Assembly (NCBI GenBank): GCA_017308255.1
Contig: JAFKFN010000004.1
Span: 62,001-126,000, forward strand
Reading direction: 5' to 3'
Length of the DNA stretch: 64,000 nucleotides
From: Altererythrobacter sp.
Lineage (GTDB): Bacteria > Pseudomonadota > Alphaproteobacteria > Sphingomonadales > Sphingomonadaceae
The notes under the pieces are model-generated. The model did not search any database. It saw only the letters and a program-made list of their open reading frames with translations, and was not told where the DNA came from. Each line of letters starts with the position of its first letter. The stretch's first letter is position 1. Made by a program: the position numbers and the translations under genes. Shown in pieces: positions 31,723 through 40,782 of this stretch.

Positions 31723-33305
31723 GCGGCGTCGGCGCCGGGAATCTGGCTGGCGTCGGCCCAGAACCCGTGGACCTGCCCCACGCACTTGAACGGCATCTTC
31801 ACCCGCGCCACCGGGCCGGCGGCGACATCCTGCGTGTCGATCAGGATCAAGTCGGACCGGCCGCTTTCCTTGGTGCTGCTGCCTATGCCGATCAGATAGC
31901 CGTCACCTTCCGGCGCGTCCTTCTCGCGCGGGACGAAGGTCATTTCCGAAAGCGAATAATCCGGCACCGAGGCTAACTGGGTCTTCTTCTCCTGATGGTC
32001 GATGATCCACCAGCCGCCCCGCGGCCCCACCCCGTTCAGGTAGCCATAGCGATAGGGCAGGGTATGGAAGCGATCGTCCTGCCGCGACAGCACGCCGGAG
32101 ACTTCGGGATAGATCGTCTCCACCTGATAGCGGTCATTGCTGCGGCTCGAGAGATCGATGGTGAAGCGGCGGATGAGGCCGGTGGATTTCGTCGGGTCGA
32201 ACGGCTCGTGCAGGCTGGGGAAGAACGGGAACTGGTTCCCTTCGCCCCCGTCCCAGTCCATCGTGATCCTGTCGCCGTCGGACCAGCCGCCCATCGAATG
32301 GGTGCAGAACAGGTTCTGGCCGGTGAACCAGCGCAAGTCCTTCCCGTCACCGCCCCGGCGCATCACGCCGATGTAGCACGGCGTGTGCGAATCGTAGGAG
32401 AAGTGCACCCCGCCCGCGTTGATGCGGTCCATGTCCGCCACCATGTTGGTCAGGTAAAGCACGACGTGCCGCTGGGTCACGACGAAATCGTGCATCATCC
32501 CGGCATAAGGCGCCTGCACCGTGGTGGACCAGTTCACGTTCCCGTCCTTGTCGGCGGAGAACACGAAGATGTCCTTCGACAGCAGCCCGCCGGCTTCGTA
32601 GCCGAAGCTGATGTATTCGCCCGTCAGCGGGTCGATCTTGGGATGCGCGGTATGCGTCTGGCTGTGCAGCTTGCCGCCGAAGGTATAGTAATCGTCCAGC
32701 GTCTCCAGCGTCAGCGGGTCCATGTAGACCGGCGGGCTGTCTTCCTTGAATACCAGCAGCTTGCCGTGATGCAGGAACAGCTGCGTATTGGCCGTGCCCC
32801 GGCTCAGCCCCTTGACGCTGGGATCGTCGGTCAGCGGATTGCGATACATCCCGAACAGCGATCGCCGCGCCGCGTGCTGCGCCTTCCACCGCTGGGTGCG
32901 GGCATAGCGGGTGCGGTAATCGACATGCCCGTCCTTGATGCGGAACAGGCTGACATGGCCTTCACCGTCGAACATGATGTCGCCGGCATATTGCGGCGGC
33001 TTGGGATACTGCGGATCGGGCCCGACTCGATAGAACACCCCATCCAGATCGTGCGGCAGCTGCCCTTCCACCTCGCAGTCGAAAAGGTCGATCTCGGCGC
33101 GGTTGTTGGCCAGCGGGCCGCCGCCGCCGAACTGGCCCGAAGCCTCGGGAAAATCGACTTGCGGCGCCGGGCCTTCCGCCGCGCGGGCCAGGTTCGGGGC
33201 CGTCAGGCCCGCCAGCGCCGCCCCCGTGCCGATCGTCGCCGCACCGAGGAAACCCCTGCGTCCCACTTCGAACGCCACGGGCGTCCTCCCATCCGCGTCG
33301 GCCAT
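31719..33305 (-). CDS. Tat-exported carotenoid/stilbene-cleaving dioxygenase family protein
   Basis: This 528-residue member of the carotenoid cleavage oxygenase family (RPE65, lignostilbene dioxygenases) starts with a twin-arginine signal (GRRGFLGAATIGTGAALAGL). The four iron-binding histidines appear to be in TAHPKID, MHDFVVT, THSMGGW and VHGFWAD. The start matters: GGGGAG abuts the ATG at 33311 but is six bases before the one at 33305. Bacterial members cleave the central double bond of stilbenes or apocarotenoids. Export to the periplasm is unlike the cytosolic lignostilbene enzymes and fits its coupling to a periplasmic PQQ dehydrogenase. Confidence 0.88.
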   Translation of the reverse strand: MADADGRTPVAFEVGRRGFLGAATIGTGAALAGLTAPNLARAAEGPAPQVDFPEASGQFGGGGPLANNRAEIDLFDCEVEGQLPHDLDGVFYRVGPDPQYPKPPQYAGDIMFDGEGHVSLFRIKDGHVDYRTRYARTQRWKAQHAARRSLFGMYRNPLTDDPSVKGLSRGTANTQLFLHHGKLLVFKEDSPPVYMDPLTLETLDDYYTFGGKLHSQTHTAHPKIDPLTGEYISFGYEAGGLLSKDIFVFSADKDGNVNWSTTVQAPYAGMMHDFVVTQRHVVLYLTNMVADMDRINAGGVHFSYDSHTPCYIGVMRRGGDGKDLRWFTGQNLFCTHSMGGWSDGDRITMDWDGGEGNQFPFFPSLHEPFDPTKSTGLIRRFTIDLSSRSNDRYQVETIYPEVSGVLSRQDDRFHTLPYRYGYLNGVGPRGGWWIIDHQEKKTQLASVPDYSLSEMTFVPREKDAPEGDGYLIGIGSSTKESGRSDLILIDTQDVAAGPVARVKMPFKCVGQVHGFWADASQIPGADAA

Positions 33306-33349
33306 CGGCATCTCCCCATTTTTCGCGCAGCTTATCCGCGGCGCGCGGT

Positions 33350-33376
33350 TTGACAACCGGGTCGATGCGATATTGT
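33350..33376 (+). promoter_or_regulatory. possible promoter of the PYROXD2-like gene
   Basis: TTGACA at 33350-33355 is followed after 15 bases by TATTGT at 33371-33376. It lies in the 125-base gap between the divergent oxygenase and flavoprotein genes. The spacer is two bases short of ideal and the -10 is weak, so this is tentative. Confidence 0.3.
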
Positions 33377-33430
33377 CGTGGCGACGGGGGACTGGTTACG
33401 GACGCCAGGCCCGATGCCATAAGTGGGGCG

Positions 33431-35053
33431 ATGACGAACCGATACGACGCCCTTATCATCGGCGCGGGGCATAACGGCTTGGTCTGCGCCTTCTACCTCG
33501 CGCGAGCGGGGTTGAAGGTCCGCATGCTGGAACGGCGCGGGGTGGTCGGCGGCGCGGCCGTGACGGAGGAGTTCCACCCCGGCTTCCGCAACTCGGTGGC
33601 CAGCTATACCGTCAGCCTGCTGCAACCCCGGGTCATTGCCGATATGCGCCTGGCGCAGCGCGGCTATCGCGTGGTGGAGCGGCCGATCGCCAATTTCCTG
33701 CCGCAGGAGGATGGCCGCTATCTGAAGCTTGGCGGCGGGCTCGCGCGTACCCAGGCGGAATTCGGCAAATTCTCCGCGCGCGATGCCGAAACTCTGCCTG
33801 CCTACTACGCCGCGCTTGAGCGCGTGGCCGATGTCCTGCGCGGGCTCGCGCTCAAGCCGCCCCCGAACATGGGCGAGGGCTGGCGCGCGCTACTTGCCGG
33901 CGCCTTGCAGGGCCGCGGGCTGGCGAAGCTCCCGCTGGAGCAGAAGCGGGATGTGCTCGACCTTTTCGCTAAGTCGGCCACGGGCTTCCTCGGCACATGG
34001 TTCGAAAGCGAAGCCATAAAGGCCGCCTTCGGCTTTGACGCGGTAGTCGGCAACTATGCCAGCCCGGACACGCCCGGCAGCGCCTATGTCCTGCTGCATC
34101 ATGTCTTCGGAGAGGTGAACGGCAAGCGCGGCGCCTGGGGCCATGTGATCGGCGGCATGGGCACGATCACGCGGATCATGGCCGATACCTGCCGCGAGTA
34201 TGGGGTCGAGATCAGCGTCGAAAGCCCCGTGGCCCGCCTGCTGGTCGATGGAAACCGCGTGGCCGGCGTCAGGCTGGAAAGCGGCGAGGAGATCGCCGCC
34301 CCGCGCGTGATCGCCAATGTCGGCCCGAAGATCCTTTATGGGCGCATGATCGCCGGGGCCGACCTGCCGGCCGATTTCCGCCGCCGCATGAAGGGCTACA
34401 GTGCCGGCTCCGGCACGTTCCGCATGAATGTCGCGCTCAGCGAGCTGCCGCGCTTCGCCTGCCTGCCCGAGCCGGGCGAGCATCACCAGGCGGGCATCGT
34501 CATCGCCCCCACGCTCGCCTACATGGACCGCGCGTTCCTCGATGCGAAACGGCACGGCTGGTCGCGGCAGCCGATCGTGGAGATGCTGATCCCCTCCACG
34601 GTGGACGACAGCCTGGCCCCTCCCGGCCAGCATGTCGCCAGCCTGTTCTGCCAGCAATTCGCGCCGGAGCTGCCGGCCAAGGAGGATGGGAGCGTCCGCG
34701 ATTGGGATGCGGAAGAAGGCGCCGCCGCCGATACCGTGATCGACACCGTGGAAGCCCACGCCCCCGGCTTCCGCGCCTCGATCCTGGGCCGCCAGGTGCT
34801 CAGTCCCAAAGGGCTCGAACGCATGTTCGGCCTCGCTGGCGGCGACATCTTCCACGGCGCGATGACGCTCGATCAACTGTGGTCCACCCGCCCGGTGCTC
34901 GGCCACGGCGGCTATCGCGGGCCGATCGGCGGGCTCTACATGTGCGGCGCGGGCACGCATCCCGGGGGCGGTGTGACCGGGGCGCCGGGGCACAACTGTG
35001 CGCAAGCCGTGATCGCGGACGGGGGCAGTCTGCGGCGCTTTCGCCGGGAATAA
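33431..35053 (+). CDS. PYROXD2/phytoene-desaturase-like FAD oxidoreductase
   Basis: This 540-residue flavoprotein has an N-terminal dinucleotide-binding site (ALIIGAGHNGLVCAFYLARA, then LERRGVVGGAAVTEEF) and a C-terminal FAD motif (GLYMCGAGTHPGGGVTGAPG) as in carotenoid desaturase-like and PYROXD2 proteins. There is no signal peptide, so it acts in the cytoplasm. Its place opposite the stilbene-type oxygenase suggests it acts on the same substrate family. The substrate is not known. Confidence 0.82.
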   Translation: MTNRYDALIIGAGHNGLVCAFYLARAGLKVRMLERRGVVGGAAVTEEFHPGFRNSVASYTVSLLQPRVIADMRLAQRGYRVVERPIANFLPQEDGRYLKLGGGLARTQAEFGKFSARDAETLPAYYAALERVADVLRGLALKPPPNMGEGWRALLAGALQGRGLAKLPLEQKRDVLDLFAKSATGFLGTWFESEAIKAAFGFDAVVGNYASPDTPGSAYVLLHHVFGEVNGKRGAWGHVIGGMGTITRIMADTCREYGVEISVESPVARLLVDGNRVAGVRLESGEEIAAPRVIANVGPKILYGRMIAGADLPADFRRRMKGYSAGSGTFRMNVALSELPRFACLPEPGEHHQAGIVIAPTLAYMDRAFLDAKRHGWSRQPIVEMLIPSTVDDSLAPPGQHVASLFCQQFAPELPAKEDGSVRDWDAEEGAAADTVIDTVEAHAPGFRASILGRQVLSPKGLERMFGLAGGDIFHGAMTLDQLWSTRPVLGHGGYRGPIGGLYMCGAGTHPGGGVTGAPGHNCAQAVIADGGSLRRFRRE

Positions 35054-35153
35054 CCATTGCGACTTCCGCACATTGGGGGTTCCCACGCGCGCCTCGGCGC
35101 CTATCATGGCGGCAAGCCCTGCCGGGGCATGATCTTGGAAGGGGATCGTGGAG

Positions 35154-35855
35154 ATGAAGATGCGAGCCGCCGTCGTGGCGGCGGCCGTGCTGGCCGTGGC
35201 GACACCGGCCCATGCCCAGAACATCGACGCACAGATTGACCAGCTGACGCGGCGGGTGGAGCAGCTCGAAGGCACGCGCGCGGTCAAGAAGCTCCAGCGC
35301 GCCTTCGGCTATTACGTCGATCGCGGGCTGTGGAACGAGGCGGCGGATCTGTTCGCCGATGACGGGACGATCGAGATCGGGCTCGACGGCGTCTATGCCG
35401 GCAAGGCGCGCATCGCCGAATACCTGCGCCGGCTCCACGGCGGGCAGGAAGGCCTGATCTACGGCCAGCTCAACGAATGGGTCACGCTGCAACCGGCCGT
35501 GACGGTTGCCTCCGATGGCCTCAGCGCCACGGCGCGCTGGCGGGATCTCGGGATGCTCGGCCAGTACAAGAAGCACGCCGAATGGCGCGACGGCATCTAC
35601 GAGAACGCCTATGTGAAGCAGGGCGGTGTGTGGAAGATCAAGGCGCTGCACCTCTACGTCAATTTCGTCGCCCCTTACGAGAAGGGCTGGGCGCGGCTGC
35701 GGCCGGGCGAAGGACTGGTGCAGAGCGATGCGTCGAAAGCCTTCCCGCCCGATCGCCCGCCCACGGGCACTTATCCGCCGTTCCCCCAAACGCAGGTTCC
35801 GCCGTTCCAGGCCGCCAACCCGGTGACCGGCCGCCCGGTGAAAGGAGGCCGCTGA
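35154..35855 (+). CDS. exported SnoaL-like protein, tandem copy 1
   Basis: This 233-residue protein has a signal peptide (MRAAVVAAAVLAVATPAHAQ), a short coiled coil (IDAQIDQLTRRVEQLEG), and an NTF2-like core (KLQRAFGYYVDRGLWNEAAD). It ends with a Pro-rich tail (PPFQAANPVTGRPV) that recurs in its neighbours. A second ATG at 35160 has GGAG six bases upstream and is equally likely. It starts an operon of three SnoaL paralogs and a PQQ dehydrogenase. Confidence 0.78.
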   Translation: MKMRAAVVAAAVLAVATPAHAQNIDAQIDQLTRRVEQLEGTRAVKKLQRAFGYYVDRGLWNEAADLFADDGTIEIGLDGVYAGKARIAEYLRRLHGGQEGLIYGQLNEWVTLQPAVTVASDGLSATARWRDLGMLGQYKKHAEWRDGIYENAYVKQGGVWKIKALHLYVNFVAPYEKGWARLRPGEGLVQSDASKAFPPDRPPTGTYPPFPQTQVPPFQAANPVTGRPVKGGR

Positions 35856-36571
35856 TGCGACTGCTGCTGATCGCCGCGATCGCCTTCTCCGCCGCCGCGC
35901 TGCCGGTGCCCGCCTTCGCCCAGCAATCGCCGGAAGCGCGCCTCGCCAGCTACCGCGAGCGCGTGGAGCGGCTGGAGGATCAGGACGCGATCGAGAACCT
36001 GCAGGCCTATTACGGCTATTACTTCGACAAGGGCCTGTGGGGTGAAGTCGCCGATCTCTTCACGGATGGCGGCACCTTCGAATACGGCCAGCGCGGGGTC
36101 TATGTCGGCAAGGACCGCATCCGCCGCGCCTTGCTGCTGTTCGGGCCGGAAGGGCTCTCGCCAGGCTACCTCAACAATCACATGCAGTTGCAGTCGATCA
36201 TTACCGTCGCGCCGGACGGCAAGACGGCCACGGCGCGCTGGCAGGGCATGGTGATGCTGTCCGCGCCCGGCGCCGATGGCGTGTGGGGCGTCGGGCAATA
36301 CGAAAACGCCTACGTGAAGGAGCGGGGCGTGTGGAAGATCAGCAAGCTGCACTTCTACGTTCAGGCCATGGCCGATTACGATCTGGGCTTCAGCCGTGGT
36401 CCGCTGCGCATGGAAGGCCAGAGCGCGCTGTTCCCGCCCGATCGCCCACCCACCGAGGTCTATCGGGCCTTTCCGTCAGGCTACACGCCGCCGTTCAGCT
36501 TCGTTCATCCGGTGACGGGTGAACCGCTGCCGGTGCAGCAGCCTGCCGATGACATCGCGAGGCCCAAATGA
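35855..36571 (+). CDS. exported SnoaL-like protein, tandem copy 2
   Basis: This 238-residue protein is a clear paralog of its neighbours. It has a signal peptide (LLLIAAIAFSAAALPVPAFA), coiled coil (SYRERVERLEDQDAIENLQA), core (YYGYYFDKGLWGEVADLFTD), and tail (FSFVHPVTGEPLPV). An AAAGGAGG precedes its ATG, and start and stop overlap both neighbours (TGATG, ATGA). Likely periplasmic; reaction unknown. Confidence 0.8.
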   Translation: MRLLLIAAIAFSAAALPVPAFAQQSPEARLASYRERVERLEDQDAIENLQAYYGYYFDKGLWGEVADLFTDGGTFEYGQRGVYVGKDRIRRALLLFGPEGLSPGYLNNHMQLQSIITVAPDGKTATARWQGMVMLSAPGADGVWGVGQYENAYVKERGVWKISKLHFYVQAMADYDLGFSRGPLRMEGQSALFPPDRPPTEVYRAFPSGYTPPFSFVHPVTGEPLPVQQPADDIARPK

Positions 36572-37350
36572 GACTGTCCGTGCCTCTTGTGGCGGCGCTC
36601 GCCCTCATCGCGGTGCCGGCCGCCGCCCAGTCCGTGGACCAGCGGCTCGATGCGCTGGACGCCCGCATCACCCGGCTCGAAGACATGAACGCGATCGAGC
36701 GATTGCAGAAGACTTACGGCTACTTCGTCGACGAAGGCCAATGGACGCGCCTGTCGGAACTGTTCGCCGATGATGCGACGCTGGAGATCGGTGGCAAGGG
36801 CTTGTTCCTCGGCAAGGCTCGGGTGCTCGAATACATGCAGACGGCCTTCGGCGCGGAAGGCGCCAAGGATAACGTGCTGGCCCAGCACATGCAGTTCCAG
36901 CCGGTCCCCGACATCTCCCCCGACGGCAAGACCGCCTGGGTCCGCTCCCGCGCTTTCGTGATGAGCAACGCCGGCTGGGGCCTGCCGCTTTACGAGAATG
37001 AGTATCGCAAGGGGGATGACGGCATCTGGCGGATCAGCCGCCTGTCCGGCCCCTTCACGATGTACACCAATTGGGACGGGTGGGGCAAAAACGCCCTCAA
37101 CAATACCTGGCCCGACAAGTTCGACCCGCCGCCGGATCTGCCGCCGACCACGGTCTATCTGACTTATCCGGCTTATTACATCATCCCGTTCCACTACCCG
37201 AATCCGGTGACGGGCCATGCCTTCGTGCCCGATACGGGCCAGGTCGGCGCTTATCATCGCCCGCCGGGCACGGCTGAACAGGAACAATCGCTGAAAGTCG
37301 GCCGCCTGGCCGATGGGACCCAGCCGATTGCCGAACCGCCGAAGGATTGA
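36568..37350 (+). CDS. exported SnoaL-like protein, tandem copy 3
   Basis: This 260-residue paralog has a signal peptide (LVAALALIAVPAAAQS), coiled coil (QRLDALDARITRLEDMNAIE), core (KTYGYFVDEGQWTRLSELFA), and the same FHYPNPVTGHAFVP tail motif. It is followed after 4 bases by the second PQQ dehydrogenase. Three successive copies suggest they process successive or stereoisomeric intermediates, or form a heteromer. This is inference. Confidence 0.8.
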   Translation: MRLSVPLVAALALIAVPAAAQSVDQRLDALDARITRLEDMNAIERLQKTYGYFVDEGQWTRLSELFADDATLEIGGKGLFLGKARVLEYMQTAFGAEGAKDNVLAQHMQFQPVPDISPDGKTAWVRSRAFVMSNAGWGLPLYENEYRKGDDGIWRISRLSGPFTMYTNWDGWGKNALNNTWPDKFDPPPDLPPTTVYLTYPAYYIIPFHYPNPVTGHAFVPDTGQVGAYHRPPGTAEQEQSLKVGRLADGTQPIAEPPKD

Positions 37351-37354
37351 GACC

Positions 37355-39484
37355 ATGCGCAGCGCGTTTCGACTGCCCTCGCCGATGGGGAGAGGCCGGG
37401 GAAGGGTTCTTTCCGCCCTTTTCGCGGTGGCGGCCCTTCTTGCCGCCTGCACGGCGGGCGCCGGGTTTACGGAAGCCGATCCGCTGGCCGCGCCCGCGCC
37501 GGGCGATTGGCCGAGTGATGGGCGCGATTACACGGCCCAGCGCTACAGCCCGCTCACCCAGATAGATGCATCCAACGTCTCCCGCCTCGGGCTCGCCTGG
37601 TATGACGATCTCGGCACTTATCGCGGGGTGGAAGCGACGCCGATCTACGCCGACGGGGTGCTTTACAACAGCCTGCCGTTCAACATCACGATCGCCTACG
37701 ACGCGCGCACCGGCAAGCGGCTGTGGACCTACGATCCGCAGGTCCCGCGCGAAATGGCGCGCTTCGCCTGCTGCGAGCCGGTCAGCCGCGGCCTGGCGAT
37801 GTGGGGCGACAAGATCATCATCGCCACGCTGGACGGGCGGCTGATCGCGCTGGACAAGGCCACGGGCAAGCCGGTCTGGACCACCCGCACGTTCGCGCCC
37901 GACAGCGATTATGTCTACACCATCACCGGCGCGCCGCGGGTGTTCGATGGCAAGGTGGTGGTCGGCAATTCGGGCGGCGATTTCGGGGTGCGCGGCTTCG
38001 TCTCGGCCTACGATGCGGATACCGGCAGGAAGCTGTGGAAGTTCTTCCTCACGCCCGGGGACCCGGCGAAAGGGCCTGACGGCGAAGCGTCCGATCCGAT
38101 CATGCCGATGATCCGCAAAACCTGGTTCGGCGATGCCTATTACCAGCTGGGCGGCGGCGCGAATCCGTGGGATTCCATCGCTTACGATCCGGATCTGGAT
38201 CTGGTCTATGTGGGCACCGGCAATTCCTCGCCCCATTCCCGCTACTATCGGTCGGAGAACAAGGGCGACAACCTGTTCGTCTGCTCGATCGTCGCGCTCC
38301 ACGCGAAAGACGGCAGCTACGCCTGGCATTACCAGATGAACCCGGGCGAGGAGTGGGACTGGACCTGCACCCAGTCGATGATCAGCGCCGACCTGACGAT
38401 CGACGGGAAGCCGCGCAAAGTGCTGATGCAGGCGCCGAAGAACGGGTTCTTCTATGTGCTCGACCGCAAGACGGGGGAGTTCATCAGCGCCAAGAACCAC
38501 GTGATGCAGAACTGGAACGAAGGGTTCGATGCCACGGGCCACCCGATCACCAGCGACGCGGTGCGCTATGGCTTCGATCCCAAGCTGGTCATGCCGGGGC
38601 CGGGAGGGGGGCACAACTGGTTCCCCATGGCCTATAGCCCACGAACCGGGCTGGCCTATTTTCCGGCTTACCAGTCCGGCTTCGTCTATGCGCTGCAACC
38701 CGACTGGAAGCCGCAGCCCAAGCGTTCGAACAGCGGCTGGGGCGGCTACACCGGGGACGCGGGCCGGAAGCGGGCGGAACTGCAGGAAGAAGCCAATAAG
38801 GTGGAAAAGGCCTGGCTCACGGCGTGGGACCCGGTGAAGCAGGCGGTGGCCTGGCAAGTGCCGCTGCCGCGCCACGGCAACGGCGGGGTCTTCGCCACCG
38901 GCAGCGATCTGGTGTTCGAAGGGACCACCAAGCAGACATTCGCCGCCTTCGACGCGCGCACCGGCAAGGTCCTGTGGGAATACCCCACGCAAAGCGCCCC
39001 GGTGGGCGGCGGGATCACATACATGCTCGACGGCATGCAGTATGTCGCCGTCAACGCCGGCTGGGGCGGCGGCGCGGCGCAGATCGAGCAATCCTCCGGC
39101 ACCGAGCTTCCGCGCGCTTCGGCCCGCCTGCTGGTGTTCAAGCTGGACGGTGACAAGCAGCTTCCGCCTCTTGCGGCGACCGAGGCCGTGGAACCCCCGC
39201 CGCCCTTGCGGGCAAGCGAGGCCCAGATTACCGAAGGCGCCCAGCTTTTCGCCCAGACCTGCGCCGTATGCCACGGGCAGCGCGCGATCGGCGGGGTCAA
39301 GGACTTGCGCCACATGTCGGCGGAAACCCACGCCAAGTTCACCGACATCGTGCTCAAGGGCATCTACGTGGACAAGGGCATGGCCAGCTTCGCCGACCTG
39401 CTCACCCCGCAGCAGGCCGAGGCGATCCACGCCTACCTGATCGCCCGCGCCAATGAGGATTGGGGCCGACAGGACGCGAATTAG
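37355..39484 (+). CDS. second PQQ-/heme c-dependent alcohol dehydrogenase
   Basis: This 709-residue quinohemoprotein is a paralog of the one at 29,644. It has the Cys pair (ARFACCEPVSRGLAM), repeated docking motifs (GKRLWTYDPQ, GKPVWTTRT, GKVLWEYPT), the APKNGFFYVLDRKTGEFIS block, a C-terminal CAVCH at residue about 636, and the axial-Met segment DKGMASFAD. The leader is a lipoprotein-type signal (FAVAALLAACT). The stretch LPSPMGRGRGR before it is encoded by a palindromic repeat, so the N-terminus was probably extended by repeat insertion. Confidence 0.88.
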   Translation: MRSAFRLPSPMGRGRGRVLSALFAVAALLAACTAGAGFTEADPLAAPAPGDWPSDGRDYTAQRYSPLTQIDASNVSRLGLAWYDDLGTYRGVEATPIYADGVLYNSLPFNITIAYDARTGKRLWTYDPQVPREMARFACCEPVSRGLAMWGDKIIIATLDGRLIALDKATGKPVWTTRTFAPDSDYVYTITGAPRVFDGKVVVGNSGGDFGVRGFVSAYDADTGRKLWKFFLTPGDPAKGPDGEASDPIMPMIRKTWFGDAYYQLGGGANPWDSIAYDPDLDLVYVGTGNSSPHSRYYRSENKGDNLFVCSIVALHAKDGSYAWHYQMNPGEEWDWTCTQSMISADLTIDGKPRKVLMQAPKNGFFYVLDRKTGEFISAKNHVMQNWNEGFDATGHPITSDAVRYGFDPKLVMPGPGGGHNWFPMAYSPRTGLAYFPAYQSGFVYALQPDWKPQPKRSNSGWGGYTGDAGRKRAELQEEANKVEKAWLTAWDPVKQAVAWQVPLPRHGNGGVFATGSDLVFEGTTKQTFAAFDARTGKVLWEYPTQSAPVGGGITYMLDGMQYVAVNAGWGGGAAQIEQSSGTELPRASARLLVFKLDGDKQLPPLAATEAVEPPPPLRASEAQITEGAQLFAQTCAVCHGQRAIGGVKDLRHMSAETHAKFTDIVLKGIYVDKGMASFADLLTPQQAEAIHAYLIARANEDWGRQDAN

Positions 39485-39525
39485 CGCGCTGTCGGACCGC
39501 CTGTGCGGGAGCGTTCCCCTTTTTT

Positions 39526-39553
39526 CGTCATCCCCGCTTTCGCGGGGATGACG
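39526..39553. terminator. palindrome, bidirectional terminator-like
   Basis: The 28-base near-perfect palindrome CGTCATCCCCGCTTTCGCGG (completed by GGATGACG) forms a strong hairpin preceded by a T run on the plus strand (TTTTTT at 39520-39525). It lies between the convergent PQQ dehydrogenase and MarR genes. It shares arms with the family B repeats. Confidence 0.7.
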
Positions 39554-39598
39554 AAGGGCGGGGGGGTATTTCCTCCGCGCTTCCGTCCGTGCTTTCCG

Positions 39599-40123
39599 TT
39601 AAGCCTCGGTCTCCGGCAGCCCGGCGTCGAGCCGATCGGTCAGCATCCCCAGGAAGCCGTTCAGTTCATCCATCGTATCGGCCGGCACGCCTTCCAGCAG
39701 GCGTTCGCGCAAAGGGTCGGTGATGGCGAAGATCTCTTCCAGCACAGCCTCGCCCTGCGGCGTCAGGCGCAGCTGCTTGGTGCGGCGATCGTGCGGATCG
39801 GGCAAGCGTTCGACCAGCCCGTCCGCCTCCAGCGAATCGAGCATGCGCGTCATCGTCGGGCCTTCGATCCGCAGGCGCTTGGCGATGTCGACCTGCGCGC
39901 TGGGCCAGGGCGAATTGACGATCGCCGCCAGCGCTTCCATCCGCGCCGCGCTCTGGCCGATGCTGCGCAGCCGCTCGTCCAGCAGCGATCGCCAGCGGCG
40001 GGCCACGATCACCAGCAGCACCGTCAGGCGGATCGGCCGGGTCGTCCCGCCTTCGCGATAGATCTCGAAGCTCGACTTGCCGGCGCTTTGCTCGCGGGAG
40101 CCTGCGGTCTCGCCCCTGTCCAT
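39599..40123 (-). CDS. MarR-family transcriptional regulator
   Basis: This 174-residue winged-helix regulator has recognition-helix segments AQVDIAKRLRIEGPTMTRML and the wing DPHDRRTKQLRLTPQGEAVL. MarR proteins usually bind as dimers and are released by phenolic ligands. It is divergent from the Mo-hydroxylase operon (185 bases apart) and convergent with the PQQ operon, so it probably controls one or both in response to an aromatic compound. Confidence 0.85.
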   Translation of the reverse strand: MDRGETAGSREQSAGKSSFEIYREGGTTRPIRLTVLLVIVARRWRSLLDERLRSIGQSAARMEALAAIVNSPWPSAQVDIAKRLRIEGPTMTRMLDSLEADGLVERLPDPHDRRTKQLRLTPQGEAVLEEIFAITDPLRERLLEGVPADTMDELNGFLGMLTDRLDAGLPETEA

Positions 40124-40308
40124 CGTTGCTGCCCGCCCTCGCTGTCGCCCTCGCGCTAAAGGGTAGCCGGGGTGGGAGGGGGATTGTCAAGCGCGCCCCC
40201 GAGAGAGTTGGTCACTCGTGCTTTCAAGATCGGCCGCGGATGGCTACAAGGGTTCCACGCCGTCCGGCTTGGCCGGGGCACAATGATAACGGGGATGGGA
40301 GATTTGGC

Positions 40309-40782
40309 ATGGCCTACCGGGTCGAAATCAACGGTGAGGCGCGCGAGCTGGACGTGCCGGCGGACATGCCGCTGCTCTGGGCGCTGAGGAACGAGCTGGG
40401 CATGGTGGGCACCAAGTTCGGCTGCGGCATCGGCGCCTGCGGCGCCTGCACCGTCCATGTGGATGGCGTGGCCACCCGCTCGTGCTCGCTGCGGGTCGGT
40501 TCCATCGGCGATCGCAAGATCACCACCATCGAAGCGCTGGAGGAAAGCCCGGTGGGCCGCGCGTTGCAGCAGGCCTGGCTCGATGAAGACGTGATGCAGT
40601 GCGGCTATTGCCAGGCGGGGCAGCTGATGAACGCCAGCGCCCTGCTGGCCCGCAATCCGCAGCCCAACGCACAGCAGATCGATCAGGCGATGTCGGGCAA
40701 TATCTGCCGCTGCGCCTGCTACACCCGGATCAGGAAGGCGATCGTGGCGGTCGTGGAACAGAAGGAAACGGCCAATGTCTGA
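40309..40782 (+). CDS. Mo-hydroxylase small subunit, 2Fe-2S (IorA type)
   Basis: This 157-residue protein has two [2Fe-2S] clusters. The plant-type N-terminal set is FGCGIGACGACTVHVDG and the C-terminal set is QCGYCQAGQLM plus CRCACYTRI. This is the electron-transfer subunit of isoquinoline 1-oxidoreductase/aldehyde oxidase-type enzymes. Its end overlaps the large-subunit start by 8 bases. There is no third FAD subunit, as is usual for IorAB. Confidence 0.9.
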   Translation: MAYRVEINGEARELDVPADMPLLWALRNELGMVGTKFGCGIGACGACTVHVDGVATRSCSLRVGSIGDRKITTIEALEESPVGRALQQAWLDEDVMQCGYCQAGQLMNASALLARNPQPNAQQIDQAMSGNICRCACYTRIRKAIVAVVEQKETANV

